Assembly (NCBI RefSeq): GCF_017873185.1
Contig: NZ_JAGGJX010000005.1
Location: forward strand, 62,001 to 126,000
Source of the DNA: Metaclostridioides mangenotii
GTDB taxonomy: Bacteria; Bacillota; Clostridia; Peptostreptococcales; Peptostreptococcaceae
Length of the DNA: 64,000 bases
Reading direction: 5' to 3'
The notes beneath the pieces were generated by a model, which saw only the letters and a program-made list of their open reading frames with translations, was not told the DNA's origin and searched no databases. Below are positions 8,756 through 17,408 of the stretch, piece by piece; position 1 is the stretch's first letter, and every line of letters begins with the position of its first letter. The translations under genes and the position numbers were made by a program.

Positions 8756-8823
8756 TCAAATTATATAAAGTAAAAAAGGTTGTCTCGATATCGAGACAAC
8801 CTTTTTTACTTTATATAATTTGA
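8756..8823. terminator. 68-bp perfect palindrome, bidirectional terminator
   Basis: The sequence is exactly self-complementary over 68 bp with no spacer, centred on CGATATCG at 8786-8793. The core GGTTGTCTCGAT is flanked by A6 on one side and T6 on the other. It therefore terminates both the plus-strand helicase and the minus-strand superoxide reductase operon. Confidence 0.85.
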
Positions 8824-8848
8824 TTAATTTTTACTAGTAAATTAAACC

Positions 8849-9235
8849 CTAAACATCAGCTTTCCATAAACCATGTATATTACAGTATTCGTAAGCACTT
8901 ACAGCCTTATCTCCGTCAGCCAATTCAAAAGTAGCTACTGGCTCTCCGTTATGATCTAAGTATTTACGTTGACATCCTTTTTCTGTGTAAAGTACTATCC
9001 AAGCTATATGGTGATCATCACCCATTGGATGTATTGTACTTCCTACAGTTACTTTAACAGTATTTCCATTTACTTCGATTACAGGAACGTGTTTTTCATT
9101 AGCTGCGTCAGTAGTATTAGGAACTAGTTCTTGCATGTAGTCCCCACAACATACTAGCTCTATTCCTGAATCTTCTATCATCTCTACTATATTTCCACAA
9201 GCTTCACAAAAATAAAATTTTGGCGTTTGGTTCAT
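8849..9235 (-). CDS. dfx: Desulfoferrodoxin (superoxide reductase)
   Basis: The 128-residue protein has both iron centres of a 2Fe superoxide reductase. The N-terminal desulforedoxin domain carries FYFCEACGN and LVCCGD (four cysteines). The catalytic domain has the EKHVP, STIHPMGDDHHI and EYCNIHGLWK ligands (His and Cys). It reduces superoxide to peroxide without forming oxygen, passing the product on to rubrerythrin-type peroxidases. The ATG at 9233-9235 follows GGAGGAATTA; an upstream in-frame Met at 9313 would overlap perR and lacks such a site. It is the last gene of the rubrerythrin-perR-dfx operon. Confidence 0.95.
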   Translation of the reverse strand: MNQTPKFYFCEACGNIVEMIEDSGIELVCCGDYMQELVPNTTDAANEKHVPVIEVNGNTVKVTVGSTIHPMGDDHHIAWIVLYTEKGCQRKYLDHNGEPVATFELADGDKAVSAYEYCNIHGLWKADV

Positions 9236-9287
9236 AATTAATTCCTCCAGTATTCTTTCTATTTTATATTTTTTGGTTTTCCCTGGT

Positions 9288-9671
9288 TTAAGTTTCTTTG
9301 TTTTCACAATCAAAGCAAATGCCTCTAAAGCTTATATTGCTTGATGTTATGTTTATACCCTTTTCCCTAGCTATGCAATCATTTAAATTTAATAAAATAT
9401 CTGATTCTATATCTAGTACTTTCCCACATACGTTACATTTAAAATGATAGTGTTTGCTTAGAATAGCATCAAATCTATCTGGCTCTCCAGGAAAACTTAC
9501 TTTATTTATAAGTCCGTTTACTGAAAGTTGAGATAAATTTCGATAGACTGTACCTAAACTTAAGTTTGGATTATCCTTTTTTAGCTTTTCATAGATATAA
9601 TCAGCTGTCGGATGTATATCATTTTCGCGTACAGCTTCTAAGATCATATCCCTTTGTTTAGAAAATTTCAC
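9288..9671 (-). CDS. perR: Fur-family peroxide regulator PerR
   Basis: The 127-residue protein has a winged-helix DNA-binding half (TADYIYEKL then LGTVYRNLSQL) and a metal half. The structural-zinc cysteines are FKCNVCG and GICFDCE, and the regulatory site includes HYHF and DRFD. Fur-family proteins with this D/H set, placed beside rubrerythrin, are peroxide sensors. It lies 17 bp after rubrerythrin and before superoxide reductase, so it would repress its own operon. The recognition helix has Thr at position 41. I recall that the C. difficile 630 laboratory lineage carries a T41A change there that inactivates PerR; here the residue is intact. Confidence 0.9.
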   Translation of the reverse strand: MKFSKQRDMILEAVRENDIHPTADYIYEKLKKDNPNLSLGTVYRNLSQLSVNGLINKVSFPGEPDRFDAILSKHYHFKCNVCGKVLDIESDILLNLNDCIAREKGINITSSNISFRGICFDCENKET

Positions 9672-9688
9672 AGTCTCAAAAATTATTA

Positions 9689-10225
9689 TTAATAGTTTTC
9701 AGACTTAACTTCAAAGAATGCTTGTGGATGTTCACATACAGGGCATACTCCAGGAGCTTCTGTTCCTACGTGTATATGTCCACAGTTTTGACATTTCCAA
9801 ACTACAGTATTTTCTTTTTTGAATACTGTGCCATCATTTAAGCTTTGTAAAAGTTTAAGGTATCTTTCCTCATGCTCTTTTTCTATAGTTCCTACTGCTT
9901 CGAATAAGTATGCTAATTTAGCAAAACCTTCTTCTTTTGCATCAGCAGCAAATTTAACGTACATATCAGTCCACTCGTAATTTTCACCTTCAGCAGCATC
10001 TTTTAAGTTTTGAGCTGTATCTGGCATACCATCACGTAGAGCTTTAAACCATAATTTAGCATGCTCTTTCTCATTGTGAGAAGTTTCATCAAATATATCA
10101 GCTATTTGGTTATATCCTTCTTTTCTAGCTTGAGAAGCATAGAATGAGTATTTTACTCTAGCTTGAGACTCCCCAGCAAATCCATTAAGTAAGTTTTGTT
10201 CTGTTTTAGTTCCTTTTAAATTCAT
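9689..10225 (-). CDS. rbr: Rubrerythrin
   Basis: This 178-residue protein has an N-terminal ferritin-like four-helix domain with the diiron ExxH pattern ([43 protein letters not shown]). It ends in a rubredoxin-like domain with two CxxC pairs (WKCQNCGHI and [13 protein letters not shown]). It reduces hydrogen peroxide with electrons passed through the rubredoxin centre. It is the first gene of a three-gene oxidative-stress operon and directly follows a promoter overlapped downstream by a palindromic operator. Confidence 0.96.
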   Translation of the reverse strand: MNLKGTKTEQNLLNGFAGESQARVKYSFYASQARKEGYNQIADIFDETSHNEKEHAKLWFKALRDGMPDTAQNLKDAAEGENYEWTDMYVKFAADAKEEGFAKLAYLFEAVGTIEKEHEERYLKLLQSLNDGTVFKKENTVVWKCQNCGHIHVGTEAPGVCPVCEHPQAFFEVKSENY

Positions 10226-10256
10226 ATTAATATCCTCCTTAGTATTTTAAATTTAA

Positions 10257-10277
10257 AAATAGTAATCATTACTATTT
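10257..10277. promoter_or_regulatory. PerR-type operator
   Basis: A 21-bp perfect inverted repeat, AAATAGTAAT-C-ATTACTATTT, is centred at 10267. It resembles the PerR box family (TTATAAT-N-ATTATAA). It lies just downstream of the predicted start of rubrerythrin transcription, a good place for repression by the PerR encoded in the same operon. Confidence 0.7.
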
Positions 10278-10290
10278 CTATTTATATATT

Positions 10291-10319
10291 ATATTATATT
10301 AAAATATATATTTTGTCAA
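10291..10319 (-). promoter_or_regulatory. Promoter of the rbr-perR-dfx operon
   Basis: On the minus strand TTGACA (10314-10319) and TAATAT (10291-10296) are separated by 17 bp. The predicted start near 10284 puts the palindromic operator at about +7 to +27. Confidence 0.7.
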
Positions 10320-10338
10320 TCAAATAAAATATCTAAAT

Positions 10339-10370
10339 AAAAAACCTTAAGTAGAAGTTTCTACCTAAGG
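10339..10370 (-). terminator. Terminator of the universal stress protein gene
   Basis: CCTTAaGTAGAA and TTCTACcTAAGG pair around a GT loop. The minus-strand end is followed by T6. Confidence 0.75.
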
Positions 10371-10423
10371 TCTAATATTCTCAATTGCTCAACATTTTAT
10401 ACAATTTTTACAAATAGTACCAC

Positions 10424-10834
10424 TTATTCTGGAACTATCATTACTATGCAATTTGCTTGTTTTACCACACTAGCTGTAACAGAACCTATCATTCTAGTTA
10501 AACCTTTTTTTGTGGATTTTGTCATTACTATATAGTCGGAATTATCTTCTTTAGCTTTACGTATAATTTCCTCTCCGGGATATCCAAATGTAAAGTGAAT
10601 TTTCACTTCATAATCACCCATTATATCTACGGCTCTATCAAGTATTCTTCTTCCCAAGGCTTCAGAATTTTTTATTTCTTCAGCCAAAGATATACCATCT
10701 ATGAATACCAACTCTTTAACGTTCATAATCTCTATTATAACTTCGTCTTTATCAAATATGCCTTTAATAAATTCCAGGGAATGCATACTTCTCTCTGTTC
10801 CATCTATTGGCACTAAAACATTCTTTTTATTCAT
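10424..10834 (-). CDS. Universal stress protein (UspA family)
   Basis: The protein is 136 residues from the chosen start MNKKNVLVPIDGTERSMHS, which lies 9 nt after AGGAGG; an ATG directly abutting that site (10843) is less likely. It has the UspA fold pattern: an N-terminal VLVPIDGT strand and, near the C-terminus, a glycine-rich segment (SDYIVMTKS...RMIGSVTASVV) in the position of the ATP-binding loop G-2x-G-9x-G-S/T. It is probably a small cytoplasmic dimer induced by stress; the substrate or role is unknown. It stands alone with its own terminator. Confidence 0.85.
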   Translation of the reverse strand: MNKKNVLVPIDGTERSMHSLEFIKGIFDKDEVIIEIMNVKELVFIDGISLAEEIKNSEALGRRILDRAVDIMGDYEVKIHFTFGYPGEEIIRKAKEDNSDYIVMTKSTKKGLTRMIGSVTASVVKQANCIVMIVPE

Positions 10835-11293
10835 ATTACACATCCTCCTGTCAAAATTTATTTTTATATATACAAGTATTATATTAAATATTAACTATAT
10901 TATTGTATATCTTATCTTAATTTTATATCAGTTGAATTTTGATGTCAATATATGCAAAATACAGTTAATTTAATTATAATTATAAAAACCATAATATACT
11001 TTAATAATTTAAAAAAGTTGCCTATATAAATTCAATAATAGTTATCATTTCAACTATTTTGTAAATTTATTTTTTATTTTTTTATTTCTATATAAAAAAG
11101 GATACTAATAATTTTTTTTAGTAATATCCTTTTGTCTTATAACATGTTTATATTTACTCTATTGTTATTTTATAATACCTTGTAATATTTTTATTTAACT
11201 TATAATTATAAACTTTAGAAAATAAAACTTATGAAAATTTTTTTTATATGATAGAATGATGATTGTTCAAAAAATAAGAAGGAGTGTGTAATA
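10835..11293. other. Divergent intergenic region with an orphan hairpin
   Basis: This 459-bp AT-rich gap separates two divergently transcribed genes. It contains a hairpin at about 11096-11134 (AAAGGATA pairing with TATCCTTT), flanked by T7 on the minus strand and T4 on the plus strand. A terminator between divergent genes has no obvious owner, so a short unannotated transcript may end here. No convincing ORF was found. Confidence 0.4.
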
Positions 11294-11752
11294 ATGCCAC
11301 AAAATAAGAAAGAAGGTTTGTTTTTCACAACGATAGTTTGTTTTTTTATGGTTTTGGGGATGAGTTCATACAATCTATTGATACATAGCCAACTTACAGT
11401 TCAAAATTTAATAATCGGATTTATCCCTGGATTTATAATTGCATTTTTTATCGATATAGTAATTGTTTCAAGTGCTGCTAAAAAAATTGCTTTTTCATTG
11501 CCTATAAAAAAGGATAATAAAATTCATTTAGTTATTGCTATTTCAACATGTATGGTATTAGGAATGGTCACTTTTATGTCCATGTACGGAGTAATTATGC
11601 AATTTGGATTTACTAATAATTTTCTGCAATTGTATATAGCTACATTTACTAAAAATGTAGTAGCTGCATTACCGCTGCAATTGATTATTGTTGGTCCTCT
11701 TTGTAGATTTTTCTTGTCTAAAGTGCAGGATAGACAAATCCTTTCAATATAG
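11294..11752 (+). CDS. DUF2798-family membrane protein
   Basis: The 152-residue protein is almost entirely hydrophobic, with four likely membrane helices (about residues 9-30, 36-60, 77-100 and 115-142). It begins with PQNKKEGLFFTTIVCFFMV, the pattern I associate with DUF2798 proteins, including the MVLGMSSYN segment repeated in altered form later (MVLGMVTFMSMYG). This internal similarity suggests two related two-helix units. The ATG follows AAGGAGTG. No catalytic residues are evident, the function is unknown, and it is monocistronic before a shared terminator. Confidence 0.7.
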   Translation: MPQNKKEGLFFTTIVCFFMVLGMSSYNLLIHSQLTVQNLIIGFIPGFIIAFFIDIVIVSSAAKKIAFSLPIKKDNKIHLVIAISTCMVLGMVTFMSMYGVIMQFGFTNNFLQLYIATFTKNVVAALPLQLIIVGPLCRFFLSKVQDRQILSI

Positions 11753-11819
11753 AAATGTTTACTTATGAAAATAACTAACACAATTACAGATTTTATTGAG
11801 AGTATTCTTGCTAAGAAAT

Positions 11820-11863
11820 AAAAGCCATAGAAATTCCTTATCTAAGGGACTTCTATGGCTTTT
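11820..11863. terminator. Bidirectional terminator
   Basis: AAAAGCCATAGAA and TTCTATGGCTTTT pair around a partly paired loop, with A and T runs on opposite sides. It serves both the DUF2798 gene (plus) and the siderophore operon (minus). Confidence 0.8.
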
Positions 11864-12031
11864 ATTTTCTATTGATAAATTGAATTCTCTATGAGCATAG
11901 CATATTTTACTCCGGAAGTTACTTTGTATACTTCATAGGCATAACCACCTCTACTCTTTTATATCTATCGTATATTCACATATATTTAATATCTATTCAA
12001 TATCTCTCTCATATAATTTATTAATTCATTC

Positions 12032-12820
12032 CTATTCATCTATTAGATCGTATGAAATGCATGAAGGTTTACCCGTTCGAGGATCTGTTGCAATCATAGC
12101 ATCAATATTAAAAGTCTCTTTTAAAACCTCCTCAGTCATAACTTCTTTGGGCGTTCCATGGTGAATAATCTCGCCATCTCTGATAGCTAGCATATAATCC
12201 GCAAATCTAGCTGCAAGATTTAAATCGTGTAAAACCATAGCTACTGTGCACCCTTCCTCCCTGTTCAACTGATGTAAAAGCTTTAAAACTTCTAGTTGAT
12301 ATGATAAATCTAGGTATGTCGTAGGCTCGTCTAATAAAATCAAATCAGTTTGTTGTGCCAATGCCATTGCAATCCACACTCTTTGGCGCTGACCTCCCGA
12401 CAAACTATGGACCATTATGTTTTCTAATTCTGTAAGTTTAGTAGCTTTAAGCGCCCATGCAACTACTTTTTTATCCTCTAAGTCCAATTTTGAAAATCCT
12501 TTTTGATAAGGAAATCGTCCATATGACACTAACTCTCCGACAGTAAGCCCTCCTGGAGCTTGAGGTGACTGCGGTAAAATCGCCATCTTCTTAGAAACTT
12601 CTTTGGTAGTCAAACTTGTTATATCATCTCCATATAAATGCACAATGCCACTCTTTGGTTTTAAAATACGTCCTATCGCTTTTAGTGCTGTAGATTTTCC
12701 GCATCCATTTGGGCCGATAATTATAGTTATTTCACCCTTTGGGATTTTTATATTTAAATCTTTAACTATCGTGATTTCATCATAAGCGATAGAAAGATTA
12801 TTCGTTTCAATACTATACAT
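12032..12820 (-). CDS. Ferric-siderophore ABC transporter ATPase
   Basis: The 262-residue ATPase has Walker A GPNGCGKSTALKAIG, Q-loop LPQSPQAPGGLTVGELV, signature LSGGQRQRVWIAMAL and Walker B LILLDEPTTYLD, with a switch histidine in VLHDLNLAARFADY. The TTYLDL and DLNLAARF wording is typical of the FhuC/FepC class. It powers uptake of iron-siderophore complexes with the two FecCD-type permeases upstream. It is the last gene of the operon, 20 bp after the second permease. Confidence 0.92.
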   Translation of the reverse strand: MYSIETNNLSIAYDEITIVKDLNIKIPKGEITIIIGPNGCGKSTALKAIGRILKPKSGIVHLYGDDITSLTTKEVSKKMAILPQSPQAPGGLTVGELVSYGRFPYQKGFSKLDLEDKKVVAWALKATKLTELENIMVHSLSGGQRQRVWIAMALAQQTDLILLDEPTTYLDLSYQLEVLKLLHQLNREEGCTVAMVLHDLNLAARFADYMLAIRDGEIIHHGTPKEVMTEEVLKETFNIDAMIATDPRTGKPSCISYDLIDE

Positions 12821-12840
12821 CTATATCATCTCTTTCATTG

Positions 12841-13872
12841 TTATTTGCCTTTAATCAGTAGATAAAGTAGGTACGGAGCTCCAATAACTGCAACTGCGAT
12901 CCCCGTTGGGATTTCTGTAGGTTGTAGTAAAACTCTTGCAATCGCATCCGCACCAGATACTAATACAGCACCAGTAAGTGCACAAGTAGGAAGCAATATA
13001 TTGTGTTTAGGCCCTACAATCTTTCGTGCCAAATGCGGTGCTAGTAGTCCTACAAAGCTTATACTACCACTCACTGCAACACTTGATGCCGCTAATGCCA
13101 CCGACGCTGCAAGTAGTCCTCGACGCTCTTTTTCAACATTTACGCCAAGCCCTCTAGCTACATCATTATCTAAATCCAATATATTTAATACATTGGATTT
13201 AGACATAACATATGGTATCAACAATAAAAGCCAAGGTAGAAGTGCCCATACAAATTTCCAATTGCTTCCCCATATACTTCCAGCTTGCCATGAAGCTACA
13301 AAATCAAACTGAGTTTCATCCAATTTAATCACCAAAACAGTTGTCAATGCAGAAATACCTGCCTGAACAGCAACTCCATTTAATACAAGATTAAACGAGG
13401 AACTTCTTCTTCTCTTTCTAAACGCTAGGAAGTAAATTAAAATCGCTGTTAGTCCAGCTCCGACTAATGATAAAAATGGAAGAGTGAATATAGAAAGAAA
13501 AGACTGAGATCCAAAGAACATAACATATATGATGACCACTAAACCAGCCCCTGCATTTATACCTAACAGCCCTGGATCAGCAAGATCATTCTTTGATATA
13601 TTTTGTATTATGCATCCAGACAATGCTAATCCAACACCAACAAGCATAGAAAGTACTATACGAGGCATTCTGAAACTAAATAAAATTAGCTTTTCCTTCT
13701 CTCCTCCTCCTCCAAATAAAGTACTTAAAGTATCAAGTGGTGAAAGTTTTACATAACCTGTATTTAAGCTGATGACAATAATAAGTAGAAGTAAAATCGC
13801 AAACCCAATAATTACGCTGGTATGAAAAGCAATTTTTTTATCATATCTTTTATTTCTATTTTGCTTTACCAT
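12841..13872 (-). CDS. Ferric-siderophore ABC permease, second subunit
   Basis: The 343-residue FecCD-family permease has about nine membrane helices. Family hallmarks are FRMPRIVLSMLVGVGLALSG, the NDLADPGLLGINAGAG loop, RGLGVNVEKERR and the LLAPHLARKIVG coupling segment before the C-terminus. It forms a heterodimeric channel with the preceding gene. Its ATG overlaps the stop codon of that gene by one base (TAATG), which means tight coupling. Confidence 0.9.
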   Translation of the reverse strand: MVKQNRNKRYDKKIAFHTSVIIGFAILLLLIIVISLNTGYVKLSPLDTLSTLFGGGGEKEKLILFSFRMPRIVLSMLVGVGLALSGCIIQNISKNDLADPGLLGINAGAGLVVIIYVMFFGSQSFLSIFTLPFLSLVGAGLTAILIYFLAFRKRRRSSSFNLVLNGVAVQAGISALTTVLVIKLDETQFDFVASWQAGSIWGSNWKFVWALLPWLLLLIPYVMSKSNVLNILDLDNDVARGLGVNVEKERRGLLAASVALAASSVAVSGSISFVGLLAPHLARKIVGPKHNILLPTCALTGAVLVSGADAIARVLLQPTEIPTGIAVAVIGAPYLLYLLIKGK

Positions 13873-14942
13873 TAGTTCATACTCCTTTGCCTATTTGCCA
13901 GATATAAGAAAAATGGAACGCCGATTAAAGAAATAAGCGCCCCTACAGGTGTTTCGAAAGGCGGATTGATCATACGAGCACATAAATCCGCCAACACCAT
14001 TAAAATTGATCCCAATATTGCCGATGCAGGTATTATCCTTCTATAGTCAATACCTACAAGAAACCGAGATATATGCGGGATTATAAGACCTACAAATCCT
14101 ACTGCACCCACAACAGATACAGATGCTCCTGCAAGTATAAGTACGACAATGGAGCAAATAACATTAGTAAGTACAACATTTAGACCTAATCCTTTTGCAA
14201 CATCCTCCCCTAGACTCAGCATAGATATACGAGGTGATAGGATAACCGCTCCTAATAAAGCTGTTACAATACAAGGTGCCATTATTTTTATCTGGCCCCA
14301 ATTGGAGCCTGCAACTCCTCCAACCGTCCAAAACATCATGTTTTGAGCAACATCAAATGTAAGCCCTACCCCTTGACTAAGAGAGGTTAAAAGCGCATTG
14401 ATAGCTACACCTGCTAAGACCAATCTCGCGGGAGTAGCTCCTCCCCTCCTCATATATACAACTCCATTTACTAGTAATAAGCCAAATGCTGCCCCTAAGA
14501 AAGAAAGCATTATAATCTCCAAATAACCAACACCAGGATAAAATGCAAAACAAATTGATAAAGCAAATACTGCTCCAGCATTGATTCCCATAATACCGGG
14601 CTCCGCCAATGGATTTTTTGTCATACCCTGCATTATAGCTCCTGAAACAGCAAAAGCTGAACCCACTAATGCACTTGCAATAACGCGAGGTAACCTCAAG
14701 TCCACTATTGTTAAATGAATAGAATTATCACTGTCAAATGAGAATAAAGCATCAAAAATAATATCGATGGATATATTTGTAGCCCCCTTAGTTATCGAAA
14801 ATAACATAATCAGTACCAATAAAATAGATCCGAATAAAACTATCATCCAAAATATCATCAATTTATAATTTTTATCACTATTAATTTCTTTACTATTCTT
14901 TGTCCCTTGAATTGGCTGTTCTAAATCTTTAATTTCCTTCAT
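13872..14942 (-). CDS. Ferric-siderophore ABC permease, first subunit
   Basis: This 356-residue FecCD permease has a 25-residue polar N-terminal tail, then hydrophobic helices. It shows LRLPRVIASALVGSAFAVSG, the NPLAEPGIMGINAGAV loop, KGLGLNVV and the GLIIPHISRFLVGIDYR coupling region. It is closely related to the next gene and overlaps it by one base. It lies 97 bp after the substrate-binding lipoprotein gene. Confidence 0.9.
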   Translation of the reverse strand: MKEIKDLEQPIQGTKNSKEINSDKNYKLMIFWMIVLFGSILLVLIMLFSITKGATNISIDIIFDALFSFDSDNSIHLTIVDLRLPRVIASALVGSAFAVSGAIMQGMTKNPLAEPGIMGINAGAVFALSICFAFYPGVGYLEIIMLSFLGAAFGLLLVNGVVYMRRGGATPARLVLAGVAINALLTSLSQGVGLTFDVAQNMMFWTVGGVAGSNWGQIKIMAPCIVTALLGAVILSPRISMLSLGEDVAKGLGLNVVLTNVICSIVVLILAGASVSVVGAVGFVGLIIPHISRFLVGIDYRRIIPASAILGSILMVLADLCARMINPPFETPVGALISLIGVPFFLYLANRQRSMN

Positions 14943-15039
14943 TTGATAAACCGTCTCCTTTTACCCTTTTACAGCCTACACATGACTTATATATACTATT
15001 TTTTTTGTAACTTAGATCCTAATATATTACTCTTATGTA

Positions 15040-16005
15040 TTACTTTTGGAACATATTTACTAGCTTTTCAGATGTTAACCTCATTGCAAGGGGTCCAAAC
15101 GTATTTAACGAATCATCAAAGTAAACAATATTACCATTTTTAACAGCGTCTAAATTATTCCAAACAGATGAATTTTCCTGAGCTTTTACAAATGTTTTAG
15201 CTGTCTCTTCAAAATCTTGAAATATAATATAATCGGGATTCATCTTAGCAACAGCTTCTAATGACAATGTTTCATAATCATCTGGATATTCATCTGGCTT
15301 ACTTATTCCAAAAGTTTCACAGTAGCTTTTATTAGCGTGCGTTATAAAAGATTTACCATCAGTACGGAAAAGCGCGACTGTCTTATCACTGTATTTGCTT
15401 ATTTTGTCTTTAGATGAAGAAATTATCGATTCATTTTCTGTTACAAACTCCTCTGCTTCTTTTTCTTTTCCTACAATTTCAGCGCATGCAAGTATTTGAT
15501 CTTGCCATGAGAAAGTGTGGTCTATTTGAACCACTGGTGCAATAGCTGTCAGTTGTTCGTATATTTTATCTAAATTAGTATGTCCTTTAAATGTGACAAT
15601 AACATCTGGTTTAGATTCTAAAACAGCCTCTATATTTACTTCTCTAGCACTACCTAAATCAATAATATCAGCTTTTTCACTGTATCCTTGTAGCGTCTCC
15701 CACTCATCCAAAGCCTTCATCGTATTCCCTGTTGTAGAGCCTGCAGATGCTGTAGGTGGTGTCCCTAATGCTAAAAAGTGCTCCAGATACATAGTATGAA
15801 GAAGTGCAATTCTTTTAGGCTCCTCTTTAAGAATAACTTCATTTCCAGCTGAATCAGTAATTGTTCTAGGCCATTTAGATTCCTCGGTATTACTAACATT
15901 TTTCCCTGTGTTATCCTCATTTGTTTCTGAAAGTTTACCAGAGCAACCAGTCAATAAGCCTGTTACAATTATAATTGAGACTAACAGCCCCATAATCTTT
16001 TTCAT
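15040..16005 (-). CDS. Siderophore-binding lipoprotein
   Basis: The 321-residue protein begins with a lipoprotein signal (hydrophobic stretch, then LLTGCSGK, with the lipobox Cys at about residue 21) and a charged linker. The rest matches periplasmic-binding-protein-type siderophore receptors: PKRIALLHTMYLEHFLALG, VNIEAVLESKPDVIVTF, EKVAEI-like segments and a C-terminal DDSLNTFGPLAMRLTSEKLV. It would be anchored outside the membrane and deliver iron-siderophore to the FecCD permeases. AGGAGGTAAG precedes the ATG. The siderophore itself cannot be read from the sequence. Confidence 0.9.
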   Translation of the reverse strand: MKKIMGLLVSIIIVTGLLTGCSGKLSETNEDNTGKNVSNTEESKWPRTITDSAGNEVILKEEPKRIALLHTMYLEHFLALGTPPTASAGSTTGNTMKALDEWETLQGYSEKADIIDLGSAREVNIEAVLESKPDVIVTFKGHTNLDKIYEQLTAIAPVVQIDHTFSWQDQILACAEIVGKEKEAEEFVTENESIISSSKDKISKYSDKTVALFRTDGKSFITHANKSYCETFGISKPDEYPDDYETLSLEAVAKMNPDYIIFQDFEETAKTFVKAQENSSVWNNLDAVKNGNIVYFDDSLNTFGPLAMRLTSEKLVNMFQK

Positions 16006-16074
16006 TATACTTACCTCCTATAAATCTATATTTTGTCTTAATAGACGTTATAGATAAGTCTAACAAAATATATT

Positions 16075-16926
16075 TTATATTTGAATACAAGTATCCTGAA
16101 ACTTATATGGATTATTCCTGAATTCTTTTCTAAATCCGCTTGGAGAAACCCCATATCTATTTTTAAAAATACGACTAAAATAAAGTGGGTCCGAATAACC
16201 AACACTTTCTGATACACTAGCTATAGATGCATTACACGAAATAAGTAAACCCTTAGCGCGATTTAAGCGATACTCTATAAGATAGTCTCCAGGTCCCATA
16301 CCCGTATATTTATTAAAAACATAAAACAGCCTATTCTGATTTACATTATTCTGCTCAGCCAATCCGCGCACCGAAAGTGAATCCATATAATTATCCCTAA
16401 TATATGCAGATACACTATCAAATAAACCTCGAGCAGCATCTTCTACCTTATTAGATCCACATACAAAAACCTCTTCCAATGCACATCGAAATAACATTTC
16501 TGCCTGAAAGGTTGATATAGCGCTTCCTTTATCAAAGGTCCTCCACATTCTCCACAATATTTCTATAAGACGTGGACTTTGCCCTATGTTTAGCTCAAAA
16601 TGCATGTTTTGTAGATAAACATTTTTAGCATCAGCTGAATTAATATCATACAGTACAGAAATGTACTCCCACTTATCATTTCCAACAACTCTCTTATCAA
16701 GCCTCATATTGGCGCCTCCATGAATTACTTTTCCCGAACCAACTATGTACGAGGTACCGTTAAAGTGGTACTGTGCCTGACCACTAATCGGAAAGATAAA
16801 ACCAGGAAAAGGTGCTGATTGTTCTAATCCAGCCATTCCTGGCTCTATTTTATGATGGTATACACCTTTTATTTGAATAGAATTTTTAATATAATGCTCT
16901 ACAAGTTCTTCTGCTTTTATTTTCAT
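16075..16926 (-). CDS. AraC-family regulator of the siderophore operon
   Basis: The 283-residue protein has an N-terminal cupin-like sensing half (GFIFPISGQAQYHFNG) and a C-terminal double HTH of the AraC type: LSVRGLAEQNNVNQNRLFYV, then ASVSESVGYSDPLYFSRIFK and YGVSPSGFRK. It is the first gene of the iron-uptake operon, 69 bp before the binding-protein gene. It probably activates the operon when the siderophore is present, as Btr/YbbB does in Bacillus, but here no binding-protein domain is fused to it. Its promoter is overlapped by a Fur-like box. Confidence 0.88.
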   Translation of the reverse strand: MKIKAEELVEHYIKNSIQIKGVYHHKIEPGMAGLEQSAPFPGFIFPISGQAQYHFNGTSYIVGSGKVIHGGANMRLDKRVVGNDKWEYISVLYDINSADAKNVYLQNMHFELNIGQSPRLIEILWRMWRTFDKGSAISTFQAEMLFRCALEEVFVCGSNKVEDAARGLFDSVSAYIRDNYMDSLSVRGLAEQNNVNQNRLFYVFNKYTGMGPGDYLIEYRLNRAKGLLISCNASIASVSESVGYSDPLYFSRIFKNRYGVSPSGFRKEFRNNPYKFQDTCIQI

Positions 16927-16998
16927 ATTAGCCCTCCTTTAATCTAAAAATTTCTAGCTATATAAACCGACTAAAAATATATCAAATATATATATTCC

Positions 16999-17027
16999 AT
17001 TATATATATAACGATAATCATTATCAA
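16999..17027 (-). promoter_or_regulatory. Promoter with overlapping Fur box, siderophore operon
   Basis: On the minus strand TTGATA (17022-17027) and TATAAT (16999-17004) are separated by 17 bp. A perfect palindrome GATAATCATTATC at 17013-17025 covers the -35 edge and spacer. It matches the core of the Fur box consensus (GATAATGATAATCATTATC), so iron-dependent repression by Fur is expected. Confidence 0.8.
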
Positions 17028-17075
17028 GACAATCCTATTTGTAATCATTATTTTCATATACTTTTGTATAAAATA

Positions 17076-17100
17076 AAAACACCTTATTTGTAAGGTGTTA
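17076..17100 (-). terminator. Hairpin terminator upstream of the siderophore promoter
   Basis: AACACCTTA and TAAGGTGTT pair around a TTTG loop, with five T on the minus-strand side. It probably ends transcription from the vanZ direction before the Fur-controlled promoter. Confidence 0.65.
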
Positions 17101-17408
17101 AAGTAACATTTTTTAGATATAAATACTCTCTAGTAAAATTGAATCATCCTTAATTATTTATTATGTATTGTAGATTATAATAGTATTGTTTATATACAAT
17201 AGCATAGTAAAATAATATTGTATCGCCATACTCTGATTTTTTAACAAGTTCTAAAATTTTATCTTATATATCCTTTGATTCTCTTTTATCGTATACAGTT
17301 ATACCTACTTAATATAATCCTAGCTCTATCCTTGTAACAATTCTCATGTATATAACTATCTATATCATTGAAGCTTCCATTTAATTTTCATGAACAGCAA
17401 TTCTCCAA
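17101..17408 (-). pseudogene. Possible decayed coding region
   Basis: No intact gene is present. On the minus strand, one frame gives broken stretches such as VGITVYDKRESKDI, a stop, then DKILELVKKSEYGDTILFYY, which looks like coding sequence interrupted by stops. I cannot name a family. It could also be chance reading in AT-rich DNA. Confidence 0.25.
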
